Made by a program: the position numbers and the translations under genes. Under the pieces are notes generated by a model. The model made no database searches. It saw only the letters and a list, made by a program, of their open reading frames with translations, and was not told the DNA's origin. Below are positions 34,238 through 46,919 of a DNA stretch of 64,000 nt, in pieces. The stretch is taken from NCBI GenBank assembly GCA_902729315.2, contig LR746272.1:6077827-6141826 (forward strand). The letters are read 5' to 3'. The DNA comes from Spirodela intermedia (taxonomy: Eukaryota; Streptophyta; Magnoliopsida; Alismatales; Araceae). Numbering within the stretch: the first letter of the stretch is position 1; every line of letters begins with the position of its first letter.

Positions 34238-36071
34238 TGATGTGACTTAGTTGTTGTATAATAAATCACATAAATTTAAATTTTATAAAACTAAAAAGTA
34301 CTAATTTTTAATATTTAGAAGTATTTTTCAACAAATATATCAATTATAATTTAATAAAATTTCGAAAAAAAAAATCAAATCAATCATAGGGATATAATAT
34401 AATATCAAGAATTTTTTTAGAATTTTATTTAAATAATATGTTTTTTATAAATTTTAGACTAAAAAATAAAAATAAAATATATTTAATATTTATAAATAAA
34501 GGAAATAAATGATGCAGACATCAAGATGATGTCAGCACCCAATGAATGTGAATGAGCGGAAATATAATTCTGTTCAGTGATTTTTCTGTAAGTGATTACA
34601 TATGATTTAATTAGTCAAAAGATTTATAAAAGTCAAAAGAATCGTAATTGAATGAAGAGTAGTTTGGAAATTTTAATCACACAAGTTATCTTTAATAAAG
34701 TGAAAATTAAGCTGAAGAGAAGAACATAAGAGTTTTGACCTCAAAATAGTGATCACTACAATTCTGTGTTCGAGAGGGTCATAGAACAACATCTATGGCC
34801 TCAAAGGCTCTCTTTAGACATAAATGACTTAGGTATTTATTAAATCTCCTTTCAAAATCTAGAAAATGATAGTCAAAGTTAAACTAATTAAAAAATAGTA
34901 AAATAGAATTCCAACATCGTAGTGGCAATGCATTAGCGATACACCAAAATTTTGAACATTCAGGAGTATTGTCATACAATGTTCATAGCCTCAAAAGCTC
35001 TCCTTAGATAAGGATGATGTGGACAATCTCTAAATCTTTTTGCGAAGCCTAAAGATTAATGAAATAGGTCGTTAATTTTCCAACGACTATCACATGACGG
35101 AGTGAAGTTGGATGAAGGTGGGGTGCATGTTAGAGAGCTTCATCTTTAGGTTCGCATAGCAAGAAGAGGCTCTTCATCGTATCTGATATGGTCTCAAAAG
35201 GTGGCGACTTGTCTCCTAGTAGATCGTTTTTTTTCCGACGATGATTTATTTATCAATCAATTAGACATACTTTACTTGATAGATTAGTGATCTTTTTGTC
35301 ACGAATCATTTAACAATTTTAGTAATAATACTTTGTGAATTGTGTTGACGAGATTTTCACCGATGATTGAGTAATTCTGACAACTTAATCCTTCATCAAT
35401 AATTTATAAGAAAGTCATAATTTAATCATATAAAAATATAAGTTTTGGCTTTAATAAGATTCGAACCTACACTAGTCGTCTGCTTATATGAGAAAGAGTG
35501 AAATAAATAATCTAATATCCTTATAAAGTGACATCATCATAGTATATTACTATTATAACTAAGAGGTATTTTAGACATTGAAATAAATAAAACTATTTAG
35601 GTGTGACATGGGTTTGATCCCACATCGGTTGTATGCTAAAGTTTTGGATGAATATATAATAATATCAGCTTTTCACATGTGCAACCACTTCTTACCTCAT
35701 AGCTAACTAACCACTAGTGACATAGAAGAAGAGTGGCACACATGTGTCCCTATTGGTCTATAGTTACTTGAGCCCTTGCTTGTGGCTCCGCATCAACAGT
35801 GCTTCCGACTCACTTGTAGGCTTGATTGGCTAGTAGGTCCCCCTCTTTTTCTATTTTTTATTATATTTTATTTTATTTTATTTATCTCAAAAATAAAATT
35901 ATAAAAATCATCTAAATTTATATAAAATCACATAATTAATAAAAAAAATCACATTAATCAATTGAAAATCACTTTTCACTATTTAACATAAATATAAGTC
36001 TATTTATCATGAGTTAAGGCTAAAAATATATTATTTATTAATTATTAACTCATGATAATGAATACTTATTA
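34238..36071 (-). repeat. Solo LTR (family 1), reversed
   Basis: The 1,834-bp unit is flanked by the 5-bp direct repeat ggtta (34233-34237 and 36072-36076). It is the reverse complement of the unit at 53391-55172 over its whole length. Read on the minus strand it begins TAATAAG, where the other copy has TGATAAG, and ends ACATCA. The TG start has therefore decayed. No internal domain adjoins, so it is a solo LTR. It sits at the inner edge of inverted-duplication arm 1. Confidence 0.8.
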
Positions 36072-36289
36072 GGTTATTATTTGCCTATTCAGTTCATGAA
36101 AGATGAATTTATTATAAACAAAAAATTAAGATATTTTTTACAAAAAGTGAATAATAATCTAAATAATAATTAAGACTATGCTTTATTTTAAACCCTAAAA
36201 ATAAATATTCAACTACAAAACTAAATTAGAAAAGTCTAACATCCTAAGAATTTGTCTAACATCTATCAACTACTAATATGGTTTATAAG

Positions 36290-36830
36290 ATTATTATCTT
36301 TATTTACTCTTGATATTTAGTAAATCATCTCCGATTGATTGATAAACAAGTTGTCATCGAGAAGAGGATGATCTACTAGGAGACGAGTTGCTACCTTTTG
36401 AGAGTGTACCAAATGCGATAAAGAGCCTCTTCTTGCTATGCGGACTTGAGGATAAATCTCCCTAACACATGCCCCACCTCCATCTAGCTCCTCTCCATCA
36501 AGTGATAGTCTTTAGAGAGCTACAAGGTCATCATTTTTCCGCTCCATCGAGTGACAACCGTTAAAGACCTACAAAGTTGTCATTTTTTCACTTTGCTAAG
36601 TGACAACCACCAGAGACGATTTGAGAACCCATTTCATTGATCTCTAGACTTTGCAAAAAGATCTAGAGATTGTCTATGTCATCTTTGTCCAAAGAAAGTT
36701 TTCAAGGCCATGAACACTATAGGATAATTATTTTGAACACTTAGAATTCTAGTGTATCATCGACGCATTGCTGTTGCAACATCAGAACTCTATTTTCTTG
36801 ATTTCAACTTAATTTTCGATTCATTTAGAG
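36290..36830 (+). repeat. Partial LTR (family 1), direct orientation
   Basis: About 540 bp matches the middle of the same LTR family (compare 54195-54690) in the opposite orientation to the solo LTR next to it. Neither LTR end is present. It may be the remains of the 5' LTR of the Athila-type element that follows, with a deletion into gag. That link is inference. Confidence 0.6.
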
Positions 36831-37039
36831 ATAATTGAACTTGATTCTATATGTGAATGAGCTTATATGGAGAAAATTTCTAATTAGATTTACAACCTTT
36901 ATAAGAATTGAAGTAAAACTTCTAGAGATCAAGCCTCCTTAAGTTATATAATAAGGATAAGAAGAGAAGAATTTATAAATTACATCATCAAAATAATTTT
37001 GATTTGAGAAATAAAATTAATCAGATTAATTAAATATTA

Positions 37040-40000
37040 GAAAAACTTGATTTACTTATTGACAATATTAGAAAGTTTCCTGACCCTCAATTTAATTTAT
37101 ATAGTACTTGTATTATGTATGATGAAAATGATCATCGAATTTCAATGCTATAATTTAGATCAATCATTTCATCTTATACAACAAGTGCAAGTATCTCACA
37201 ATTTTAATAGAAATAGGGAGCCTTTTTCTCATTCTTATAATCCTAATTAGAGGAATAATTTTTTCTGGAGAGACTTAAATAATATTTAAAATTCAAAAAC
37301 ATTTAGATCTAATTTAAACTTTAAATTTTGTTCAAAATAGAAAAATAGATTTTATAAAAATTAGCCCTCTCAAACCTAACCTAATGCTATGTAAATGATG
37401 TAGTAAATTATGAATCAAATAATATTGTAGTAAAAATAATTTATAGAGGCTCTTGGGAAAAGAAAGAAGATGAACAATTACCTAGTCAGCCCATAAAAAA
37501 TTTAGGGAACTACCCAACAATTGGATTTCAGCAAGGGGAGTCTAGTAGTAAGAATCTAAGAAAAAACTCACAAAATGAAAATGTTAGGACAGTGAATGCA
37601 TTAAGGAGTGGTAAGATTTTACTTGATCCTTATCCCCAAATATTAGAAGAAAAGAAAAATGTGGACAACCAAAACAAAATTAAATAGGAGTAGAAGAGAA
37701 TTTTATAAATTCTACCAAGAATCTTCCAAAAGAGAAGACAAATATTTCATTTCCTAAAACTCTAGAGCCTAGACAACGAAAGAAAAATGAACACAATGAA
37801 GAAATTAAAAAAAATCTACAAATGTGTAAATTAATCTTCCTTTACTTACTATCATTAAACATATTCCTAAATATGCTGAAGTTTTGAAAGAAATGTGTAC
37901 ATCAAAAAGGGCACCTAGAGTAGAAAAATTATCTATGTATACTAGTGCTTTAGTATTAAATCAATTATCATACAAATTGAGAGATACTAGTGCCCCTTTA
38001 ATTTCATGATATTGGTAAGCTCATTTTTCAAAATATATTACTTAACACTAGTGCTAGTATTAATTTATTACCTGCAATTATTTGTCATAAATTTAATATT
38101 TTTGATCTTAAACTTTTTACTATTACCTTATAATTTGTTGATAGATTCATAAAACAGTCTAAAGGTATTTTAGAAAATGTAATAGTGATAGTTAAATAGT
38201 GTAAATGTTTAACTGATTTTGTAGTATTAAAAATAAATTTTAATGGATAATTTTAAGATACACCAATTATCTTAGGGAAACCATTTTTACATACAGCAAA
38301 GAAGAATATTGATTTTCCCACAAGTATTGTGAAACTTTTATGTGGAAATCAATTAGTAGAAATTAAAAATTTTGAGGTATCAAATGATCTTAAAAAATCC
38401 CAAGTATATGATTGTCATACTATAGATCTTTTAGATGATTTTGATGATCCAGATGTTATTGATGGCTATGTGCTAAACAAATTAGACGAAATATAGAATA
38501 TAAATTTGAGATAAAAGAAAGAGAAAGATCATTTGAATTTAGAGTTGAAACCTATCTCCTCTAGTTTAAAATATATATTTTTAGAAAAAAATAATTTATT
38601 TCTTGTTATTATTGCAGCTGATTTGAGTGATGAATAAGAAGAAGAATTATTAAATATACTTTGAAAAAATAAGAAAGCTATTGACTGAAAAATAAATGAT
38701 CTTAAGAGCATTGATATGAATGTATGTATATATAGTATATACCTAAAGGAGCGGGCTAGAACTAGTAGGGAACCACAACAAAGATTAAATCTTAACATAA
38801 TGAAAATTGTAAAAAAAGAAAATTTAAAGTAAATAGTTGCTGATATTATTTATCCTATTTCAAATAGCAAATGGATTAGTCCTATACAAGTGGTGCCAAA
38901 AAAATCAAGAATCATAATTATAAAAAATAAAAATAGGGATGAAATACAAACAAGATTAACTATTGATTAGAGGGTTTACATTGATTATAGAAAATTAAAT
39001 TCAGTTACTAGAAAAGATAATTTTCTCCTACGATTTACTAATTAAATTTTAGAAAAAATAGCTGAATGTTATTTTTTTTATTTTCTAAATAGATAATCTA
39101 GTTATAATCAAATTTATATAAATCTTTTAGATTAAGAAAAAATAACTTTCACTTATCTATTTGATACTTTTGCTTTTAAATGCATGCCTTTTGGTCTGTG
39201 TAATGCTCTAGCCACATTTCAAAGATGTATGTTGTCTATTTTTTCTGATATAATTAGAAACTATATAAAAAAATTTATGGATGATTTTTATTTTTTTGGT
39301 AAATCATTTGATGAATGCTTAAATTATTTACAACATGTACTTGAGAAATGTATAAAGAAAAAATTAGTTTTGAGTTAGGAGAAATCACATTTTATGATTA
39401 TAGAAGTTGTGTTGGGTCATATTGTGAGTCATACAAGTTATATAAATTTAGAGGTGAAAGTGATTTAGAGGTGGATAGAGAAAATATTGATATTATATCT
39501 AAAATAAAACCTCCAAATTTAGTAAAACAAATGAGATCTTTCTTGAGTCATACAAGTTATTATAGAAAATTCACTCAAGATTTTTCGAACACTTCTAAAT
39601 CTCTCACCATACAAGTTTTGAGTCTTTTTCTAAAATAAAAAGATTACTTCTTAAGATACCCATTTTACAAGTTTTTGATTAGTCTCTTCCTTTTGAATAA
39701 TGTGTGATGCATTGAATTATGCAGTGGGAACTGTTCTAGAATAAAAAAAGAGTTAAAACTCATAGCAATTTTATATGCTAGCAAAACTATATCTGTTGTT
39801 CAATTAAATTATATCACAACTGAAAAAGAGTTTTTAGTTGTAGTATTTTCATTAGAAAGGCTTAGATCATATCTTTTGAGAGTTAAAATTATATTTATAT
39901 TAATCATGCAGAATTAAAATATGTTTTAAATAAGAAAGATGTAAAGCCACATTTATTAAGATAGATTTTATTGTTGCAAGAATTTGACTTAGAAATAAAA

Positions 40001-41560
40001 GATAAAAAAGGTTTCAAGAATATTTTTGTTGACCATTTTGTTAGATTAAGTGATATAGGAATAAATACAACACATTTACAAAATGTATTTTCAAATGAAC
40101 GAATGATGGCAGCTCGACATCAACCATCACCATGGTATGCACATATTGTCAATTTTCTAGTTTTTGAAAAAATTCTAGAACACTAGAATAAGAATTGAAA
40201 TAATCATTTATTTTCTAAGATTAGAAATTATTTTTGACATGATCATGATTTATATTAGTTGGACCATGATCAAATTTTAAGGAGATGTGTTCTTAAAGAA
40301 GAATATCATAACATTTTTAATATGTGCCATTCATCTAACTATGAAAGATATTTCTCTAGGCGAAAAGTAGTGATATTTTTTTTTTAGTGTGGTTCTTATT
40401 GGCCTACAATCATTAGAGATTCTATAGAATTTAGTAGAATATGTATTTAATGTCAACATATAGGTAACATGAATAAGAAAGATGAAATGTCCATAAATAA
40501 CATATTAGTAATTGAAATTTTTGATGTATGGGGTATAGACTTCATGGGTCCCTTCTCATCAATTGAAAATATGAATATATTTTGCTTGCATAAAAAAATA
40601 TTTTTTTGATGAAATTAATAATCATAAAATCGTGATGAAATTTGTATAGAAAAATATTTTTTTGAGATTTTGATGTCTTAGAGTGATTATTAGTGATAGA
40701 AGAACCCATTTTACAAATAAACATTTGAGAGAAGTGTTGAAAAAGAATGAAATACATCATAGAGTAGCCACTCTATTTCATCCCCAAACAAATGGACAAA
40801 TTGAAATAGTAAATAAGAAATTTTTGAGAATTTTGAAAAAAATAATTAGACCAGATAGGAAAGATTGACCCACGAAATTACAAGATGCATTATGGGCTTA
40901 TAAAACAACTTATAAAAATCCCACAATTATGTTCTAATTTCGTCTCATTTTTGAAAAACATGCCATCTTGTGGAAATAAAACATCTTTAAAGTATTATGG
41001 ACTATAAAAAAATTATGTATGAATGAAAAATCAACAAGTAAGCATAGAACTTTTCAAATACATGAATTAGAGGAGTTGAGAAATGAAACTTATGAAAATT
41101 ATAAAATATATAAAAAAACTAAAACCTTTCATAATAAAGATATTAGTAAAAAAAATTGATGTTAGACAAAAAGTGGGGTTATATGATTCTAGGATGAAAT
41201 TATTCTTAGGAAAATTAAAATCAAAGTAGACAAAGCCTTATATAGTGGAAGAGACATATGATAATGGGGCTGTATTGATTAAAGATCCTAAAAATGATCA
41301 TAACTTTAAGGTAAATGAACAGCGGCTTAAACACTACATAGAACATGAACACCTTGCAAAAAAATAAAATTTTATTCTTAAAACACATTCAAAAGTAAGA
41401 TTAATATGTCTACCTGAAGACATTAAATTCAGCACTACATGGGAGGCAACTCATGGTTTTTTTTATTTCATTCTATTTTTCTTAGAATTTTGCAATATTT
41501 ATTTGTGTATTTATTTTTTTTATTTTTTTCAAAAAAATTATAAGAGGAGGAGTGTAAGAT
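37040..41560 (+). pseudogene. Ty3/gypsy retrotransposon relic, Athila-type
   Basis: Interrupted translations show gypsy domains in order. A gag part lies near 37050-37700 (PDPQFNLYST, then NALRSGK). A decayed protease lies near 38030-38100 (ASINLLPAIICHKF). Reverse transcriptase spans about 38830-39640, with MPFGLCNALATFQRCM and the active site FMDDF. RNase H covers about 39650-40000. The integrase core spans about 40520-40870 (FHPQTNGQ), and the integrase tail runs to 41370 (LEELRNETYENYKIYK). A GGGAGGCAAC motif at 41439 and a purine tract at 41541-41552 follow, as in Athila elements. Many stops are TAG or TAA where the family has Trp or Gln, as expected from C-to-T decay of methylated DNA. 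No intact frame survives, and clear flanking LTR ends are missing. Confidence 0.82.
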
Positions 41561-43019
41561 GAACTGAAAAATTAAAAATGAGGTTGAGGTGATGTCTTTC
41601 TAAACTTTATCTTTTATGATAAAATTTCTAGTGATTAACTTTGCATATATGCATGCTTCACTTGAAAATATATTTTTTGCATATTCGGTTCTGATTTTTC
41701 CATGTCATTGAAGAGAATGTCATTTTTAAGTTGAAGGGTGAAGTATTAAGTCTTACTTTATGATGTAAAACGATTAAGAACATGTGTTTGCATTTATTTT
41801 CATGCTCACTTAGAAAAGCAACTAATTTTTTTTTTTAGAAAAACTATAACATCTATTTTTTGGTTTTCTGTTTGGAACAATAGAAAATAATTTACAGACT
41901 CTTAAAAATAATAGAGAAAAAGTTATCTGAAATTTGAAATTCTAAAGACCTTTTTCTTACATTTCAATCCCTTAGATACGTATTGCTGAAATTTGAAATT
42001 ATAGTTATAAAGAGGATAGTTTTGATTTATTTTTGATAAATTTATTATTGTTGACAAGAGAAAGTAAAGTTTGTAGAACTATCTAATTTACACATTTCTT
42101 ACATCATATTGTATGCACGAAAAATTAAATCAATTAGATTGGTTGATAGCAAAAGATACTAAGAATATTATTATTGAGTTAAAAGAATGATTTAGTAGCA
42201 TGAAATGTTAGAATACTACTTGGATATATGATATATAACATAGATTTGATCTGATAGATTTTCAACTCATGATCTTGATAGATAATATTTACTTGATGTG
42301 AAAATTTGATTGATCATTTGAGTTTAATGAAGATTTTTACATCTTGATCTATAAGACTTGTGAGGAGAAATTACTTATTTTGAAATTTAAAAAAAAAGAA
42401 TATTGTGAAAAATCTAAAAATGAAGAGTATATATAGAGGGTGTGAAACATCATTCTCATTATTAAAAGTAATGCATAGAAAAACACTTGCTGCAAAATAA
42501 GTAGATAAAGTGATAGCCCTGAAAATGAAAAGTACACATAGAAGGTGTAAGACATCATTCTTATTTTCAAAACCAAAGAGAAGTGATGTATTTACTAATT
42601 GTCCAAATTGAAGAATGTCTTAGTTCTAAGGTCCATCACTGGCAACATTGTCAAAATATATATCTATCAATAAACTAAAAATATTCTTCAACTAAATAAC
42701 TATTATGAATACAACTAATTATATCAACAATGAACTCACTCAAAAGTAATAACGTAATGTCATGAGTGTATAATAGATTGAGTAAGTTTCTATACATTAT
42801 GATGCCTCATTGAATCTGATGTGCTTATTGTTATTGTCTCATAGTGGCATGTTCAATAATTTTCACAATAACATGCAAGATAATCATTTATTATCATGAG
42901 ATCAATCAATCCTATAAACTCAACCTACTGACATGACATACATCTAATGAGTTATCATTTGAACAATTAATAGACTTATATTGAGCTATCTATAAATGCT
43001 TACATCTATTCTCATATCA
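41561..43019. other. AT-rich repeat-derived DNA without recognisable genes
   Basis: This follows the Athila-type pol relic and may be its env-like or 3' region. A degenerate direct repeat of about 115 bp is visible at 42420-42580 (atatagagggtgtgaaacatc and acatagaaggtgtaagacatc). I see no coding sequence. Confidence 0.4.
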
Positions 43020-43830
43020 TGCATATTTAGAGTAAGGTATGATTTGATTCTTTTAATTTATCTTGTATTAGTTTTCCATCATCAAAACATCATGGAGATA
43101 ATGCTCCAACATATTCATTTTGTATGATATCCTTAAATTTTCATCCAAAGATCTAAAAATAAGATGATTAACATATACTTGACCAATAGGTATATGTTGA
43201 TCTTGCTTCTTCATAAAAACTATAATATCAATATTTTCTATTTTTTTAATATAAATAATTTTAATATTTCATACAACGCTCTTAGAGCTTATTGGAGATC
43301 ATACAAGGCTTTAAATAATTTTTCAACATGATAATGATGTTTTGAACTTACAAAATAAGGGAATTGATTGACATATACCTATTCTTTGATTTTTCTATTT
43401 CATAATGCACTCTTTGATTCAAAATTATGTTCTTATAATATGTATCCTAATAAATCATAATTGCATATAATCTAGCAATTAGTGTATAGAAATCATCACG
43501 ATCAACCCCATTCTTTTGAGCATATCCTTGTGCTACCAGTATAATCTTAGTTCGAAATTCCTTTCATCAAACCCATTTTGTTTATATGATGGACATTTAT
43601 CTTCTCCTAGGTACTAATGCATAAAATTTATTTTTTAAAAATAAGTTTAATTATCATTGTATAGATCCTTGATCTTCTAAAGATTCTACATTTTTTCGCA
43701 AACTTTCAAAAATCATCACACTCAAGATTTTTGTACTTTTTTTGATATAGATCTAGTTTGGACCCTTTTATTAGCATCCCTTATTTTTTTATTTATTAGA
43801 TGACTCTCAACAAATTTCCATTATCTTTAC
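43020..43830 (-). pseudogene. copia reverse transcriptase relic, reversed
   Basis: Minus-strand translation shows copia pol pieces separated by stops: a linker with VQTRSISKK near 43750, then KIILVAQGYAQKNGVD near 43530, then a broken LYGLKQ-like region near 43310, then sequence like the block after the YVDD site near 43140. The order and the linker type suggest the SIRE/Maximus group. It is a fragment with no coding capacity. Confidence 0.65.
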
Positions 43831-45179
43831 AAAGTCTTCTTTTAGGATTTGCCTCTAATTCTCAGAGCACAATAGCATAATTGATTGTTTCTATGTGTTT
43901 TAATAGTTTTTGTCAATTTTAGGTATTGTGGATCAGCATAATAAGTTGGCACTCATGTGTACATTCTGATTAACAAAAAAAAATCTATCATACAAACATT
44001 AATTTTCCATATCTTTGATAGTGACATGTCAAGATATGCTGTCCTTGTAAGAGATATTGTGCCATGTGTCATATGATATTGCATGGAACATGTCAATTTT
44101 TCTAGAGAACATCTTCTTTTTCTCTCTCCTAAGATTTGCTATGATTTTTTGGGTCGACCCACTTTCTCTCTTTAGACAAGGAAGGGTTGACATACTTTTT
44201 CTTTCTTTAAGTGGGCTGACACATTATTGTAGGTTTGACATTTCTCTCTCTCTCTCTCTCTCTCCCCTCCTTATTTTCCTTTTAAGCCTTTCTTTTACTT
44301 TGATATAATTTATATTCATTCAAAGGTTTGTTGACATTGAAAAACCGATTAGCCAATGAAAGACACATTAGCTATGGAAAAAGAGTTGTATATATGAGGA
44401 AATCTATTTCCATAATACCTCCTATTTTTTTCCATCCCCTAATGACTATATTTCCAAAAATGACTAGAGATTCGAATGGCTGAAAAGTTAATATGATGTC
44501 ATTCAAGCATTTGAGTATCCTCATGGGAAACCAATATGTGATTAGTAAAGTGTAATGTCTATATCTGAAATGTATTGATTTGGTTAGGTTTGCTAGTGAT
44601 CCAATATCATTAAAGCACAACTGATGATACATGTTTAAATGAAATGTTATTTTAGCAATCAAAACTTATCAAAATCCCATGAGAAAAATATGATTACCAA
44701 GTAGACATATTAAATCAAAATATTAATATATATACTCATAAATTTCGTTATTTAAAATATTAAAATCATTTTCTAAATTATATTTACTAATATTTAAAAA
44801 TAATTTGTGGCATAATGAGCTGTCAAAATCCAATCAATTAATTCAGTATACAAAACATTCAAAAGTAGTACTACAATATGATAGATATGCAATAATCTGC
44901 GTAAGATCACATATCCATATTTTACCTTACAAATTCTTGTTGATTTGAATCCCCTAACCATTACTTTCTTAATGGGGTAAATATTGACAATTTGTCTAGG
45001 AATATATCAAAAAATAATTGCACATGGTGAAATCAACAATTAAATAAATTAATATAATGGGTCATGAATACACCTAGTGAATTCACATTTGGATATATGA
45101 CATTATTATTTTTAGTTATCTCTTAAGAGTATTAAATTTAATCATATCTTAAGCATATTAAAACTCAAGCATAATTTGA
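43831..45179. other. AT-rich region, possible reversed LTR
   Basis: No gene seen. The right part probably belongs to the reversed LTR whose edge is at 45217. A CT run lies at about 44242-44270. Short open frames match nothing I recognise. Confidence 0.35.
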
Positions 45180-45250
45180 TCCTTTAATTGATCTTATTGG
45201 TGTTTGTCATACCAACAATCTCCTATTTTTGGGTAGTGACAAAATCATAC
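45180..45250 (-). other. Polypurine tract / LTR junction of a SIRE-like copia element, reversed
   Basis: On the minus strand the sequence reads AAAAATAGGAGAT followed by TGTTGGTATGACAAACACC. This is the typical end of the internal domain and start of the 3' LTR in plant SIRE/Maximus elements, placing an LTR edge at 45217. The other end of this LTR could not be found. Confidence 0.5.
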
Positions 45251-46165
45251 ATACAAGCACAAAGATCAATGAAATGTATTTTTAAAATGTATAATTATTT
45301 GATGTGCATACAATATTTATGAGAGTATGCACGTTGAGAATTTAATTTTAGTCAGTATAACAGTATTAATGTTAGAAATTCAGATAGTTTATTATAAATT
45401 TGAAAAATTAAATTTAAGTCAAATCATAAAATTTAGGTAATTAAAAAAGTTTGAAACATTAAATTTAAACATAACAAAAAGTATTTGTCAAGTTTCTCTC
45501 CCACTTTCTTGTTGCTACCCCTTTTTCCTATACTCTCGCTCATTTTACTCTCACCATTCTGCCAAAAGTTTCAAATTTCGCACCCTAAATGGTACAAGTT
45601 TTTCATCGCAAGGCTTATGTATTTTCTCCTTCTTTCTATCATTGCCAAAAGGATGAGGTATCCAAGTAGCCCAGATGTAAATGCTCCAAAAGATTAGATT
45701 CTAGAGGGCTCGGAATAGCTATGCCAATGGATATTCTAGAGTATAAGATCATCTGTAGACCTTTGGAATTTCATCATTCCAAGCAAAGGAGACTGGTCCA
45801 AGTAAATTTTATCTTTCAGAGACAAGTGATAGCCATATTTTGAGAGACCAAAGGCTCTAGGTTTTATGTCTTATTTCATTCAAAGACGAACAAGGTCAAC
45901 AAGATTTATTAATTGACCACAAGAAAAGTGATAAGCTATAAGTTGATCTGTAGTGGCCAATAGTTCTTTGACATCTATCAATGAAGAAGAATTTCAAAAT
46001 AAAATGTAGAAAATATCTTTCTGAATTCTCAACTGAATATGGCAGGTTCAAGCTCATTGATTTTTAGGGATTGAATTTATGATTTCTGCACCTTGTTTAG
46101 GAGTATATGACAATCCTTCATGGGCAATTAGTAAAGTGTCAGCAATAATCTCAATAGTAAGTATT
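45251..46165. other. AT-rich region without recognisable genes
   Basis: I see no gene, repeat boundary or RNA gene in this stretch. It is the spacer side of inverted-duplication arm 2. Confidence 0.4.
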
Positions 46166-46193
46166 GGTAGGGTTGTTGAAAAACAACCCTACC
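46166..46193. repeat. Perfect 12-bp inverted repeat at the inner edge of arm 2
   Basis: ggtagggttgtt and aacaaccctacc are separated by gaaa. The right half starts where homology with arm 1 begins (about 46185), so this hairpin marks the duplication junction. Confidence 0.8.
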
Positions 46194-46919
46194 AACTCGA
46201 CCTTGTTAAATGCAGTTACTTTTTTAGGCTTCATTCCTTTTTTGTTGACCTCGGTGTGCATAGATGCACAATAACAAAATGGGCAAATAAGGCTAATTAA
46301 GGTGGTGTTTGGCATCACTTGTCCCTTTTACTAGTCTCTAAGCACAAAAATTTGATTTGTGCTCGTGCAGTACCCAAGTATGGTGAAGACTTTTTCACAA
46401 ACGGGATGTTGGCAAGTAGGGTAATAACTATTATTTATTCTACTTAATGTAACTAGTCAACATCTATTAGTCAGAGTTCTAAGATGGCATTAATTAGGAG
46501 GAAAAACTTGGCCCCCTCCTTTTGTTAGGGTGGTGCTTTCAGGGCGTAAACGTGGCCAGTCGGAGAGTGGATCCCCACACTCCGCAATTCCAAAGGCGGC
46601 GTCGAACTTCTGGATAAATCATCTGCTTCCTGATTCTTCCTTCGTATAGAAACTCACGCATCGTGACGCCTTCACTGGAATGTAATGTATCGCTGCGAAG
46701 CACGGCACCGAACGTAGTGCCGGTCCAAGGGGAAGCAGCCCGCCGCCGCCAGAGCGATCTGTCGGCAGGAGGTGCTGGCGACGTTGACTTCCGCTCTTGC
46801 CGATTTAAATGAGGAAAACGTGCACTCCCCATTTTTGCACGTACAACAGTTGGGACATAACGCCCCTAGATCGGCCCAAAAATATGGAGAGAGAGGGAAA
46901 GAAATCTAGAGAGAGAGAG

